From Candidula unifasciata (taxonomy: Eukaryota; Mollusca; Gastropoda; Stylommatophora; Geomitridae), in the NCBI GenBank assembly GCA_905116865.2, contig CAJHNH020008532.1, positions 46,001 through 110,000 of the forward strand: a DNA stretch of 64,000 bases, read 5' to 3'. A program made the position numbers and the translations under genes. Below the pieces are notes generated by a model. That model was not told the origin of the DNA, ran no database searches, and saw only the letters and a program-made list of their open reading frames with translations. Numbering within the stretch: position 1 is the first letter of the stretch; every line of letters starts with the position of its first letter. This document shows positions 29,001-36,360 of this stretch, piece by piece.

Positions 29001-30712
29001 CCTCAAAGCTGCTGTCACCATTGTTTCTGTCTTTTGAAAGCTTTTTTTTCCACATTATATTTCTGGTGCTTGGTGTTGATTTCATTGTGATGGTTCTGTG
29101 GACTCTCCTTCTTTTTCTGCTATTAATACTTGGCCATCTGCAAATATATATTCTGAAACATCATCATCTTCTTCATTCTCAGCATTTTTGCATTTACTTA
29201 CTGTCTGTGTACATTATGAACAGCAAGAAAGATGGCACACATCCCGCCTTTTTTTTTTTTTTTTTTAAACAGCTCAAGAAATATTTAATCACTTCAATAA
29301 CAAAATGGTAACTTTGACCCTTTCTAACCATAGAACTGTTGGCTGTAACCAGTTGTTATTATTTCTAATCACATTATCCTGACTTCCCCTCTTTACTTGT
29401 CTGCTTTCTTGGATTTGTTCCCTCGTTTAGTTTTAAGGTAAGTTGCCAGATCGTAAAGTCATTTTTAGTTCATATTAATCTGATTTGACCATCTGTTGTA
29501 TTTGCCAGCTAATTATTGTGTATAAAATTATTTTTTCTGAATAGCATGATTTATTTTATTTATTTAATTGATCTGTAAAAGTATCTTATTTTTTGATGTT
29601 CTTGATGTGGTGTCATTATTAATACTATGCAAACCATGTTAATTTTCTGCTGACATTTGTGGCCAAAGAATAGAAATGCATGGTAACCTTGGCTGCCATT
29701 GTGACTGTTAAATTAAACATTGTAGTCATAATGATAAGTGGAAATTTAACCCATGTATTGGTCATGGTTTGGTAGGAGCTAAATTTTCATTTATAATGAC
29801 ACACAAAATACAGAAAAGGTTTATGATTTAAAGTATAGATTTCTTTGTTTGTTCCCTGAATATTTTATTTGTTACAGTTTCATTGTGTTTTATTCTTAGT
29901 TTGCTCAAAACTGTTCATGTGTCATTTTGTAAGATTTCATTTTCTTTATATCTAGTAGCAGTACTTGATACTTGTAAGTTTGACAATGTAGTTTCTTCCA
30001 ACTTTTCATTTGGAAATGTTGCTCTTCTTTTGAGGAGTTAGCAAACTGGGAGAAAAAAAGGATTGGTGATGCTTTAAAAAATCTTTGTGACAGATGTCTG
30101 CAATAAAGATTAAACAGTTATATTTAACAGTTTTTATATCGTTTGCTCGGCTATCATGAGAACTGTACATTTAAAGAGTATTTCATTGTCTCAGTATTTT
30201 TTTTGCAAAAAAGTGAAAAGTTGTATATATAGATAGATTAGTAATTTACCAAGATCTTATGTTAGTATTTGCATACTCATCTCTGTACTTTATTGTTTTT
30301 AAACATAGGATGGTTTATAATAAAGTGTTGGTATTTTTTTCTTTTTCTGCATTTTTATGTTTTTCTATAATTTGTAATTACCTCCTCTTTTCTCTCTTCA
30401 CTCACATACACACACATGTGCACACACACACAGATTAACTCTGTATAGTTTCTGTTTTTATTAATATAACATAGCATAGAATAAAACTTTATTGCATCTT
30501 TTATTTGTTTGCTTTTTGTAATTTGTGAATTATTTCTCCATTTTCCAACAAGGAAAGGAAGTGAACTAGTTAATTCCTGATATTGCGTGAGTTTCAGCTT
30601 CAAAATCTGGCAGATTCACTAAAGCATGGCTGCTTACACACAATACTTTCTGTCATTGATAGAATTATGTAGATCTTTCAGTTTTCTAATAGCTTGTAGA
30701 CAATTGTATCCT

Positions 30713-30747
<35 letters not shown>

Positions 30748-33700
30748 GTGTGTGTGCGTGGGTGCGTGTGTGTGTGTGTGTACGTGTGTGTAAAAAAAAA
30801 CCAAATGGTTCCTTTGTTTCTTCAGCACAATATCATCTTTAGTGATGCATGATGGGAACTGGCACCAGAATGTTTAATTGCTTCTGTAGATAATGTTTCT
30901 GTAACTCATTTTTTTTCTTTCTTTCTAAATTTATACACAGCTGTTGCATGTTTGCTTTTCTGTTATTTGAAATTTTTTATTTCACATTTCATAGGTTTGA
31001 AATTGTGTTATATTACTTTGATATTGTTTCATATTATTTCATTCAGCATGTTTTATAATCATTATTGTATCCTCATTATATAATATCAGTGTTCATTGTA
31101 TGTATCTGTGATGCATTTACGCATATGTTTACCCTTTTTTTAATCAGTAATTTTAATTCTCTACATTTTTTATGGGAGAGCGATTGTAGTATATCAGCTA
31201 GATGCTGGACAGTGGTTTGGAAGATTGTGGGTTCGGGTCCTGAGAGAGCCAGACTTTTGCATTGAGCATGTACGAGGTATAGTTCCGGGAAGTAAAAGCC
31301 GACGTGATGCTGACCACATCACCCACCCAGTGCTATTTGGTCTATAAAATATAAGTTGAGCCCTATATGCCCATTATTTCTGAAGGTGTGGAAACGGGTC
31401 CTGTAATTTACCTTGACATTGATGTGCTCTAAACAAGACCACAAATAAAGAACCACAACTGGCAAACATTATCAAAAGAAGCAGATGGAGGCCGCTTGGA
31501 CATGTTTGCAGAATGCCTCATGACACTTTGGCAGTGACAGCTCTCTGATAGATGACAGAAGGAAAAATGAGACATGGATGACCCAAGGAAACTCAGAGAA
31601 GGATAGCAGAAAGGGAAATGATGGAATGTAAGGTGGTGGCATAGAAAACCATGGGCAGACAAGCAGCAGACAGGAAGCAAGGGAAATCACTTGTGAATGC
31701 CTTATACTTCAACAATGACATATAGGGGATATAAATATTTATCTTCTGCAAATTTGATAAACGAGATATGATGATAAAAGTAGAGCACCCAAAATTATAC
31801 TGCATTGGCTTGGTAATATTGAAGACAAGATTCGCGCCCCAAAAAATAATAGATTTAGAGAACTATGATTCTTTAGCTGTGGTTTTAGTCACCCATTGGT
31901 ACTTCACTTTTGCATTGATGTAGATTGTTGTTATTACCTGCCAGGTCGACCCAGTCTGAAAAAGTATAAGAAAAAAACTTTGGAAGTAAAGATGAATTGT
32001 ACCGTCTGTTAACAGACCACAGTATCCTTCGATTGGTCTGTAACAATTAGCATATAGCAATCTATGACTGAGACGCCATTGGCTGGAAGAGGGAGCTTGG
32101 TCTTTATACATGACATTATTTAATTAGTGTATCATTATGTCCCCCACATCTAACAAAAATGCCCTGGTACTATCTGCCACAGCGAGCCACACTAAAACGT
32201 TACAAAGGGTATAGAGCGAGTGGAAGACCTAGGAAAATATGGAGTGATAGCATTTAAAGAAATAACACCATTCTTAATAGTGCTCTTGACAGAGATAATC
32301 AACGGGTGTTTTATCTCCCCCTGACACTATGATGAGGTACAAGGTGGAAGAGAAGAAAAAGAAGATCATTATGTCCCCCAAACACGCAGAAAACTGAATA
32401 AAACATTAGCTGAATCTGTATTTATAATTTTAAGATGAAGACAGGGTGTAGATTCAGATTTAGAATTATTAAGTTAATTAATTTTCTATAGTCTGACCTT
32501 TGGAAGAAGTCTTGCAGTAAATAATATGCAAATTCGGTTTTTAAGATAGAGGAAATATTTCAGGCAGGGAACTAAGTTTAGATCTGGCTATGTTGGGTGA
32601 TTCTTTGTCAAACATGTAACCATTATTTTTTTTCAGGCTAGAAGTATGTGGGAGTAGCCATGGCAGAGCAGCTAGATGCACGCCAAGGATCATAAGGTCG
32701 TGGGTTCACTCCCTGGTGGAGCCGGACTATTTTTAAAAAATGACCTTGACTCCCAGGTCGACCCAGCCTTGAGTGGGTACCGGGTGCAGTCCTGGGAAGT
32801 AGAGGCGGCCGGCATGAGGCTGACCACATCACCCATCTTGTGCTGATTGGTCTATAAAATATAGGTCTAGCCCTATATGCCCAATACGCCTAAAGGCGTG
32901 GTTAAGGGTCCTTTACTTTTTTACTAGAAGTATGTGAAGTTTTCTGAACATTTCACATTATGTGGCATAATCTGAACACTTGTATCACTTGATAAGACCC
33001 AGATCAAGTGCATAACATGGATTTTCTGTCCAGGATATCTAGATGTGTGAGGTAATGAACAGGCTGATAGATCAGCTGCTGCCAGCCCTCTTGGCGGTGA
33101 GCTACTATATGATAAAGCGGATGTGGTGAAGACTGTGGGATCAAAGGAGAGTGCAAGAGAACAGATAGGCAATCCTTACGCTGAAAGACTAAATCAAAAG
33201 GGGGGGGGGGTACTGTTAATATTATTGCAACTGGTACTGTTGTCATATCAGCTCTTCATTAGCTACTGAAGAAGGGGATAGAACACATGTGGGAATGTCC
33301 AGAGTGCAGTAATATCAGTTTTTGATTGATTAATTCATTCATTCGTATGAACATTTCACTTGATATTCCGCCATACCACTGTCTGAAACTTTCTGGTAAA
33401 TTTCTTTCTGTCTAACTCAAGTCTTTGCTACCTTCAGCTCTCTAGCCACACGCTAGAGATGAATTCTGTTCTCTTCACACGACCAAAGAACGCTGTCTCT
33501 TAAATTTCAGCAGCCTCATGCAGGCAATCCTTGCTAGTTAATCTAGCTCACAAAGATAATCAGAACACGTATCATAGAAACTATATCTCCAAGTTATTCT
33601 TTGTAAATTCTTGTAGATTTAGCTACATAGCAAAGGGTCACCTCATTGCTGCTCCACTCCTGTGCCAATGAAAAACACACAGAATGTCCATCACTGTCCC

Positions 33701-34683
33701 TTGTGGGGAAAATGTCCCAGACTGCCGTCTCAGCATATCCACTAGCAAAGACATACATTGAAAGCATAAGGCAGCAATCAGAAGTTGGCTGACAAGACAT
33801 GAATGTTAGAAACCATATATCCGCTGCCTCTCAACTCGTCCTGGTTTGTTGATCAAGATTCCCTCCCTGTCAAACATAAGATCTGTTTCAGCACAACACT
33901 TCAGCTGGGGTGTCATTGTCTATCAGTGCTGTAGAAATGTTTCTGTTGCATTCACCCTCATCAGGGCGTTGACATGTTGTATTGTGGTTTACAGGTAGGC
34001 TGCGATATCTGCAACTTTCAGTCTAACACACTTTTAACAAACCCTGAAGTAATCACCTTTCACAATATGCTTGATGGGAGCAATAGGTTTCTCCCTTTAA
34101 AATCCCCCTCTGATATGGAGCCACGTCCTGTAGAACTTGGTAGTCATCAGTTTTATTATTGTAGCCATGAGAGCTTTCTTCATGGCAGTAATAAATTTGT
34201 TTGTGTCAAGATTATGTCAGTAAACATACATTGTATGCTTTCAAACATTTGTCTCTACTTTTCTGTTTTAGTTCCATTGCTAATTTTTACTTTTTTGTTT
34301 TGTTTTTTGTTTTAACAGCAAGTGACTCTGCCCTACTAGATATACCTTCAGCAATCCGTCTGCAGATAAATACTCGGCGTTTCTCCTTGATGCCTCGGAG
34401 GTCTTCTGGCCCACAAAAAATCCCGACCAGCTCTAACTCCAGACCGTCTTTCTCAGCCATAAACACGAGTCATACCGAATCTGCTTTCTTTGTGACAGCA
34501 CTGGAGAGCTCACATGACCAGAGTGCTAGAGAAGACAGCGGTACCAGCAGTCATGAACTTGAAATCCTTGAGTTGAAATCTGGAAATTTTGAGCGCAGAG
34601 AGAAACTAGAAAAACACAAAGGTCCGAAATCAAAGTCTGAAAAGTCACGTTCAGAAAGTCCAAAATTTAAAAACAAAAAGTGA
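2340..34683 (+). CDS. Plus-strand multi-exon gene of unknown function (four exons seen, 3' part)
   Basis: Four open, low-repeat segments with good splice sites lie on the plus strand at 2340-2455, 7717-7827, 24528-24837 and 34319-34683. The first three join in phase: exon 1 ends after one base of a codon, exon 2 begins with the other two and again ends after one base, and exon 3 starts with two. Exon 3 as drawn ends in phase 2 while the last exon needs phase 1, so an exon is missing between them or exon 3 uses a later donor near 24943. The visible protein is acidic/helical at first, then Ser/Thr-rich and basic, and ends in a Lys-rich tail. It shows no signal peptide or membrane segment. I do not recognise the family; a cytoskeletal or nuclear disordered protein is only a guess. 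The 5' part lies upstream or was not found. Introns of 5-17 kb are filled with tandem arrays and retroelements. Confidence 0.5.
2490..2780 (+). repeat. SINE-like interspersed repeat, GAA-tailed family, copy 1
   Basis: Shares with 15985-16275, 39950-40255, 41560-41720 and 62450-62895 a head with a C- or G-rich run and GACCCACTGCCTCC. The body carries GAGTGCATCTG, a CCAGCAGTCTGCA-like motif and CAAAACTCAAGTCCTGGAAC. The 3' end is rich in GAAGAA. Here a poly-C run at 2525-2555 marks the head. Confidence 0.75.
3205..5635. repeat. 31-bp minisatellite, about 78 copies, with higher-order structure
   Basis: The unit CTGATAGCTGACTAAACCAG plus ATTCATATCCT is repeated for 2.4 kb. The left edge (3205-3400) has diverged units ending CTATGAGAG; the core is more uniform with ATTCAT/GTTCAT/ATTTGTAT variants. 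A multi-unit block containing CCTTTAATAGCTGACTTAAC recurs near 4535, 4825 and 5565, which shows duplication of blocks. It lies in the intron after the 2340 exon. Confidence 0.97.
5640..6555. other. AT-rich intronic DNA
   Basis: Single-copy-looking AT-rich sequence with homopolymer runs; no open frame, RNA gene or repeat recognised. Confidence 0.5.
6560..7160 (+). repeat. Interspersed repeat family (about 600 bp), copy 1
   Basis: Closely similar in inverted orientation to 43830-44600, in direct orientation to 33615-33815, and in part to 48350-48490. Shared blocks include CACTCAGAATGTCTATCACA, GTCCCTTGTGGAAAA and GGAGCAAAAATACTTCGGCC. The short frames in it are unrelated between copies and broken. 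Class unknown, non-coding as seen. Confidence 0.75.
7410..7630 (+). repeat. SINE-like repeat, second tail type, copy 1
   Basis: Begins like the GAA-tailed family (G-run, GACCCGCTGCTTCCT, GATTAGGAGCTTGAT). It then continues with a different 3' part, GGTACAGATATCGCAGCCTA / GCTGTAGACC / CCTTTTTATGG, shared with 36865-37080 and 39650-39870. It ends in an A-run. Confidence 0.65.
7717..7827 (+). CDS. Exon 2 seen of unknown plus-strand gene
   Basis: A pyrimidine-rich acceptor ending TTTCCACAG precedes 7717, and AGAGAG|GTAGGA is the donor. The 111-bp exon reads TDETPRSEASIASFSEILQ and then a Ser/Pro/Gln-rich stretch ending SPNTSRQRG. Incoming and outgoing phases (both after one base) match the preceding and following exons. 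Composition suggests a disordered, possibly phosphorylated linker. No domain is recognised. Confidence 0.55.
8215..9160. repeat. 46-bp minisatellite, about 20 copies
   Basis: The unit contains AAGCAAAGAATCACTGTCAT, CTGTGAGTTTCTGGAGCC and CATGATG. A block of about 236 bp (near 8640-8876), including a divergent unit with CTCTGAAATACTGGAGCC, is duplicated immediately at 8877-9112. Every unit carries GTGAGT on the plus strand, the gene's sense strand. Confidence 0.95.
9170..10050. other. Intronic DNA without recognised features
   Basis: No convincing frame or repeat relation. The plus-strand frame at 9399-9629 is hydrophobic and low in coding character. Confidence 0.4.
10055..10520 (+). mobile_element. 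Degraded non-LTR retrotransposon (LINE) 3' fragment
   Basis: With several frame breaks, the plus strand reads peptides of the LINE ORF2 C-terminal type. These include a GHIMRR-like block followed by SRRSITKQAL near 10255-10300, and EAKCAG/DSIHDI-like pieces near 10430-10480. Such tails follow the reverse transcriptase domain in RTE/jockey-like elements. Heavily mutated and inactive. Confidence 0.5.
10850..11100 (+). mobile_element. LINE 3' fragment (HIRTRQSMFCGHV type)
   Basis: An open stretch on the plus strand reads ELIAHIRTRQSMFCGHV, then GRRGRGRRREKMLDSLTYG, a typical post-RT tail of LINE ORF2 proteins. Stops break the remainder. It differs in sequence from the other LINE fragments here, so it is another subfamily. 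Confidence 0.65.
11200..11860 (-). mobile_element. LINE fragment with RNase H domain (minus)
   Basis: The minus strand from 11857 reads KRGSRSAWAYTTQRMG, TTSSMTIEIAAASRAL and QAVIVSDSMNILQKI, an RNase H domain with the Glu and Asp catalytic positions visible. After a gap, ERADQMASTALRHVGRSMD follows, then a tail ending STHGNAQC. It aligns in order with the copy at 60780-61605. Stops and a missing segment after the third motif make it a relic. Confidence 0.7.
12836..12940. repeat. Short interspersed repeat shared with 42430-42545
   Basis: About 100 bp matches 42430-42545 in the same orientation (blocks CAGGCATTTATTGCCCGG, CTTTCGGCTGAC). In the other copy the minus strand is open (GNKCLQKPDGSAKRRKCHNR), so it may come from a coding element. 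Class unknown. Confidence 0.5.
12935..13105. repeat. 33-bp tandem repeat, about 5 copies
   Basis: The unit AAGTATCTTATGTTAACAGT plus GGTGTCATGTTAT is repeated with substitutions in intronic DNA. Confidence 0.85.
13960..15240 (-). mobile_element. LINE ORF2 3' segment (minus) containing a 48-bp coding minisatellite
   Basis: Read on the minus strand from 15240, with one frame change near 15050, this is the ORF2 C-terminus. ELHCNRKILRIPW-like and NSILSRKLRYFGHVK lead into GHVKHHGGLERMVM and then EGSVSTKTGRGRPL. The [FY]GHV-x(3,4)-GLE...GRGRP pattern is characteristic of RTE/jockey-type LINE tails. A single-copy relative at 46175-46440 shares the flanks. Here the GHVKHHGG segment is repeated 17 times. 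Confidence 0.8.
14175..14990. repeat. 48-bp minisatellite, 17 copies, inside the LINE frame
   Basis: The 48-bp unit (minus-strand peptide GHVKHHGGLERMVMYC) repeats with mainly one C/T (AAGCC/AGGCC) difference. Both strands stay open because 48 is a multiple of three. The plus-strand 337-codon frame at 14199-15212 is only a shadow of this. Confidence 0.97.
15580..15680 (+). repeat. Short interspersed repeat (GAGCCATA...GATCCTCTTGAC), copy 1
   Basis: A block of about 60-90 bp with CTGCAGAGAAAGACCGAGCC and TGATCCTCTTGACTTT recurs at 39275-39365 (same strand) and at 50995-51085 and 52565-52640 (opposite strand). It may be part of a SINE or LINE tail; class unknown. Confidence 0.5.
15985..16275 (+). 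repeat. SINE-like repeat, GAA-tailed family, best copy
   Basis: Full-looking copy: GGGTTCCGTGGCTC head, GACCCACTGCCTCCCC, AGAGTCGACTAACTGG, CGGAGTGCATCTGCCTGAGA, CAGCAGTCTGCATACAAATG, ACAACCAGAACTTTCCGCC, then GGTGAACATGAAGAAGAAGA as tail. The clear 3' GAA microsatellite and multiple copies support retroposition. I did not find a classical A/B box at its 5' end. Confidence 0.8.
16280..18120. other. AT-rich intronic DNA
   Basis: Homopolymer-rich sequence with a GT microsatellite at about 17894-17918 and a CAA-rich stretch near 18040. The sentence-like duplication of GGTTGATTGCTTTGGTTT... near 17330-17410 is a two-copy repeat. No gene seen. Confidence 0.5.
18147..18315. repeat. 84-bp direct duplication
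   Basis: Two nearly identical adjacent copies contain GGTCACCTGTTCCATTGTTC and CAGGGTTTTGTCGCAATAAC. Confidence 0.9.
18600..20632. repeat. 58-bp minisatellite, about 35 copies, highly homogeneous
   Basis: The unit GATAACGGATCAGACGATGG + TGACAAACTAGCGTAGATAA + TGCTATAACTGAATCTAA fills 2 kb. Only a few positions vary: CGTAG/TGTAG/CCTAG and GATAA/GATCA. The GATCA variants cluster near 19070-19740, which shows local homogenisation. No open frame runs through it. Confidence 0.98.
20965..21366 (-). CDS. Unidentified minus-strand open frame, glycoprotein-like (possible terminal exon)
   Basis: An open frame of about 133 codons runs from just after an in-frame stop at 21367-21369 to a stop at 20965. 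It is not a tandem repeat. It contains five N-glycosylation sequons (NIT twice, NRT, NMT, NST) and blocks such as GPYSTHIMVVRLPAWNQRE and NSTYYVPLQSLNNNPRL. That density suggests a secreted or extracellular protein. A weak acceptor-like TGATGTAG lies at its 5' edge. The 37-bp array begins less than 100 bp further upstream. It sits antisense in a large intron of the plus-strand gene, so it could be a nested gene's last exon, a pseudogene piece or chance. No family recognised. Confidence 0.3.
   Translation of the reverse strand, partial: LFDVSFIQLRAKISKSDDKCSQMMVNGIKKKSHLGPYSTHIMVVRLPAWNQREDENITQKFYVQTSNITAEGNNHKVICDHKPANELFWVNRTRRRNMTAFNSTYYVPLQSLNNNPRLTEFHLEWLQRSASPD
21455..22500. repeat. 37-bp minisatellite, about 28 copies, two subfamilies
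   Basis: The unit is CTGTACATTTGTTGTGGCCC plus CCATTCATCTGACCACTT. The left part alternates with CTAAATATCTCACCAC units. The right part (after 22105) switches to a CCCAGATATCTGACCACTC subfamily. Repetitive minus-strand frames (GGHNKCTEVVRY...) arise from it and are not genes. Confidence 0.96.
22505..23625. other. Intronic DNA with an extreme poly-G run
   Basis: AT-rich single-copy DNA. A T-run is followed by about 39 consecutive G residues at roughly 23052-23090. Nothing else recognised. Confidence 0.6.
23630..23885 (-). repeat. tRNA-type SINE family, minus orientation, copy 1
   Basis: Matches 49205-49455 and 58965-59200 in the same orientation. On the minus strand a B-box-like GGGTTCGATCCCAGC lies about 45 bp after an A-box-like segment, then the element continues to GGTTGGTTCTGCAACG. 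This fits a tRNA-derived SINE. The plus-strand frame at 23573-23962 reads through it and is unlikely to be a gene. Confidence 0.7.
24528..24837 (+). CDS. Exon 3 seen of unknown plus-strand gene
   Basis: Acceptor TACTGTGTCTGCAG precedes 24528. The reading frame stays open for over 100 codons with balanced coding-like composition: GLIKSGRGFVFLHKVSQ, then HPELDLRAEIEHSVSNPS, then a basic Ser/Thr-rich region (STSSLPVRTSGILPRKNH). The drawn donor is AAAAAA|GTACTG at 24838. The frame remains open to 25036, and an alternative donor, GAAG|GTAGTA near 24943, would give phase 1 and fit the final exon directly. That extension would add a hydrophobic, less convincing peptide. No family recognised. Confidence 0.5.
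25040..26025. other. Intronic DNA without recognised features
   Basis: No repeat relation or supported exon; short overlapping frames at 25534-25764 lack splice support. Confidence 0.4.
26030..28440. repeat. 44-bp minisatellite, about 54 copies
   Basis: The unit GTGTTGTTAGTTTGGCAGCA + TATATAGATACAAAACCCCA + CTCT fills 2.4 kb, with variants such as AAGGATATAAAA and ACACCACTC. A run of units including the rare CACTCCGTG variant near 26640-26870 recurs near 28070-28340, so a block has been duplicated across the array. Minus-strand tyrosine/cysteine-rich frames are artefacts. Confidence 0.97.
28455..29235 (-). mobile_element. Degraded LINE ORF2 3' half (reverse transcriptase end and tail)
   Basis: On the minus strand near 29140 FADGQVLIAEKEGE resembles the F/Y-A-D-D catalytic block of non-LTR reverse transcriptase with the second Asp changed to Gly. 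Further on come MVIGREAETI, a KHLG-like block and near 28570 MRWFGHLTGIPWYQLPQQV, the W-F-G-H tail. Many stops. It ends at the 44-bp array. Fragments of the same family occur at 32150 and 38285. Confidence 0.75.
29310..31160. other. AT-rich intronic DNA with CT/GT microsatellites
   Basis: A CT-repeat at about 30713-30745 is followed by a GT-rich stretch to 30790; a CA-rich stretch lies near 30405-30432. A T-run plus AAACAG acceptor-like site near 29268 has no matching open exon. No gene seen. Confidence 0.5.
31165..31425 (+). repeat. tRNA-derived SINE, copy 1 (diverged)
   Basis: Contains a B-box-like GTGGGTTCGGGTCCTGAG and the conserved 3' half GCTGACCACATCACCCA, GGTCTATAAAATATAA and CCCTATATGCCC shared with 32645-32925, 52115-52285 and, more weakly, 38085-38290. 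Confidence 0.8.
31440..31720 (+). mobile_element. LINE 3' fragment
   Basis: The plus strand reads, with breaks, a GHVCRMPHDTLAVTAL-like peptide near 31500 and a KETQRRIAEREMMECK-like tail near 31590. This is the arrangement that follows reverse transcriptase in LINE ORF2. Short and degraded. Confidence 0.5.
32150..32375 (+). mobile_element. LINE 3' end, same family as 28455 and 38285
   Basis: Reads ATLKRYKGYRASGRPRKIWS, then a tail ending in DNA GATGAGGTACAAGGTGGAAG AGAAGAAAAAGAAG. The same 3' terminus occurs inverted at 38285 and directly at 63940, so this is the true 3' end of the element with a GAA-rich tail. Confidence 0.75.
32645..32925 (+). repeat. tRNA-derived SINE, best copy
   Basis: The A-box-like TGGCAGAGCAGCTAGATGC and B-box-like GTGGGTTCACTCCCTGG are correctly ordered for RNA polymerase III. 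A body follows with CCCAGGTCGACCCAGCC, GAAGTAGAGGCGGCCGGC, GGTCTATAAAATATAGG and GGCGTGG..AGGGTCC, ending in CTTTACTTTTTT. Three further copies lie in the window. Confidence 0.88.
33035..33310 (+). mobile_element. LINE RNase H tail fragment
   Basis: Reads GYLDV-stop-GNEQADRSAAAS PLGGELLYDKADVVKT, the C-terminal end of the RNase H domain (G-N-E-x-A-D-R) followed by the linker seen at 61294. A later piece near 33275 (GIEHMWECPEC-like) matches the element's end. A poly-G run interrupts it. Confidence 0.7.
33615..33815 (+). repeat. Interspersed repeat family, copy 2 (partial)
   Basis: About 190 bp matching 6600-6770, including CACACAGAATGTCCATCACT, GTCCCTTGTGG and CAGACTGCCGTCTCAGCATA. Confidence 0.75.
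34319..34683 (+). CDS. Terminal exon of unknown plus-strand gene
   Basis: A long T-rich tract ending TTGTTTTAACAG at 34318 is a strong acceptor. The frame runs 121 codons to TGA at 34681. The peptide starts ASDSALLDIPSAIRLQINTR and continues RFSLMPRRSSGPQ. It becomes Ser-rich (SSNSRPSFSAINTS) and ends in a charged tail (KHKGPKSKSEKSRSESPKFK). Basic Ser/Lys C-termini like this occur in many cytoskeletal and nuclear proteins, so no specific product is implied. A candidate polyA signal follows about 240 bp downstream. Confidence 0.6.
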
Positions 34684-34922
34684 AGCTATGGTAACATTTT
34701 AACGCATTTTGACATATTCTTTTTATTTTTATTTCCTTTCACATCTTTCTGACTCTCTCTTATAATAGTATCCCTAGTCAAGCATTCAGCTATAGAGAAT
34801 TTAGATCAGATACCATTTGTTCCAGTATCTCTAACAGCAAATATACATTACCACTTGAGTAAAATCAAATCTACAGAGAGCAAAGTGGAGGATTACTACT
34901 TGTATAATTGCAAAGTGAACAA

Positions 34923-34928
34923 AATAAA
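34923..34928 (+). promoter_or_regulatory. Candidate polyA signal AATAAA for the plus-strand gene
   Basis: AATAAA lies about 240 bp after the TGA of the terminal exon in AT-rich DNA. The position suits a short 3' UTR, but the hexamer is common by chance at this base composition. Confidence 0.35.
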
Positions 34929-35029
34929 AAATGGGAAGGAATTTGCATTTTTTTTAAAGATATAACAAGGCAAAGGAATTGATATGTCTAGTATTAACAC
35001 AGTGAAGAATCAGTATTTCAAGATGAAAC

Positions 35030-35205
35030 AAAGTAAAGAAATGTTTCTAGATATAACAGGGAAGAAATCAGTATTTCAAGATGAAACAAAGTAAAGAAAT
35101 GTTTCTAGATATAACAGGGAAGAAATCAGTATTTCAAGATGAAACAAAGTAAAGAAATGTTTCTAGATATAACAGGGAAGAAATCAGTATTTCAAGATAC
35201 AACAA
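35030..35205. repeat. 58-bp tandem repeat, 3 copies
   Basis: Unit TTCTAGATATAACAGGGAAG + AAATCAGTATTTCAAGATGA + AACAAAGTAAAGAAATGT; an older, more diverged copy lies at 34960-35030. It is downstream of the terminal exon of the plus-strand gene. Confidence 0.92.
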
Positions 35206-35554
35206 AGGGAAGTAGTCAGAATGTTGCCCACTAGTTTACAAGAAGGGGAGCCTCAATATTACAGTAGCTAGACACTTACCCCCGCTGAAGGTCTTGTCTG
35301 CAAATGTTCATTCTGCTGGATTTTTTCAGTGATGTTGACTCCCAGGTCATCAGGCGTTTAAAAAAAAAGGTAATAAAAGTGGCCAAAAAGACGTTGAGCA
35401 CGTCAGGCATTAAGTGCCGAAATGTCTGTAGAAAAGTTTGTCTAACACTAGATGTCTGATCTAACAGTGGTGCAAGAGGGCATTTAACTTTCACTGCTTA
35501 CTTTACTGGACATGGAGCCCAGGCATTTTTTTTATCTTCTCTGGTCTCTTGTTG

Positions 35555-35790
35555 TTGTTCTAAAGAGTTGATTGGCTGTAAACTCTGGCAGGAAGTTCTG
35601 AAGAGTTGATTGGCTGTAAACTCTGACAGGAAGTTCTGAAGAGTTGATTGGCTGTAAACTCTGGCAGGAAGTTCTGAAGAGTTGATTGGCTGTAAACTCT
35701 GACAGGAAGTTCTGAAGAGTTGATTGGCTGTAAACTCTGACAGGAAGTTCTGAAGAGTTGATTGGCTGTAAACTCTGGCAGGAAGTTCTG
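35555..35790. repeat. 38-bp tandem repeat, about 6 copies
   Basis: Unit GTTCTGAAGAGTTGATTGGC + TGTAAACTCTGACAGGAA, with GGCAGG/GACAGG variants. The minus-strand frame at 35532-35849 (LPVRVYSQSTLQNF repeats) is produced by it. Confidence 0.95.
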
Positions 35791-35819
35791 GTTGTTAGTT
35801 CACTTCTGGACTTTGGTCT

Positions 35820-35960
35820 TGTTCTAGAATTTGAGTTTTGCCTGCACATCCGTTTTACATAAATGGCTCATTTGTATGCAGATTGTTGGTTCCTGACCTC
35901 TCCGATATATGTGCTCTGATTTTGAATGAAACCCCTCTAATTAGTTGCCTTGTAGGACAT
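35820..35960 (-). repeat. GAA-tailed SINE-like family, inverted partial copy
   Basis: On the minus strand it matches the middle of the family: GAGCACATATA..GAGGTCAGGAACCAAC, ATCTGCATACAAATGAGCC and CAAAACTCAAATTCTAGAAC. Head and tail are missing. Confidence 0.65.
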
Positions 35961-36109
35961 GCTTGTTAGAGAAGCTGACCAGTAATTAGCAGAACTAGCT
36001 GAAGCCCTTGATGGCATTTCTCGTTCTCTTCAGTAATTTACAGATTAACTAACTAAAGCCATTAATTATATATCCTGTACTCTGAAGTAATTTGTAGAAA
36101 AACGTCCTA

Positions 36110-36360
36110 AAACCTTGATGACATTTCTTGTTACCCCCAGTAATTTGTATGTTATCTGAAAACCTTGATGGAATTTCTCATTACCCCCAGTAATTTGTAG
36201 GTTATCTGTCTGAACACTTGATGGAATTTCTCATTACCCCCAGTAATTTGTAGGTTATCTGTCTGAACACTTGATGGCATTTTTCATTACCCCCAGTAAT
36301 TTGTAGGTTATCTGTCTGAAAACCTTGATGGAATTTCTCATTACCCCCAGTAATTTCTCA
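36110..36360. repeat. 53-bp tandem repeat, about 5 copies
   Basis: Unit CTGTCTGAACACTTGATGGA + ATTTCTCATTACCCCCAGTA + ATTTGTAGGTTAT with progressive divergence to the left. Confidence 0.92.

Noticed and set aside
29268..29307. Possible 35-bp plus-strand exon with a strong T-tract acceptor
   Set aside because: Its phases do not connect the exon at 24528 to the terminal exon, and in the required frame it has a stop.
31165..32925. True tRNA genes
   Set aside because: A- and B-box-like motifs occur, but cloverleaf pairing is absent and the sequences continue into SINE bodies with several copies.
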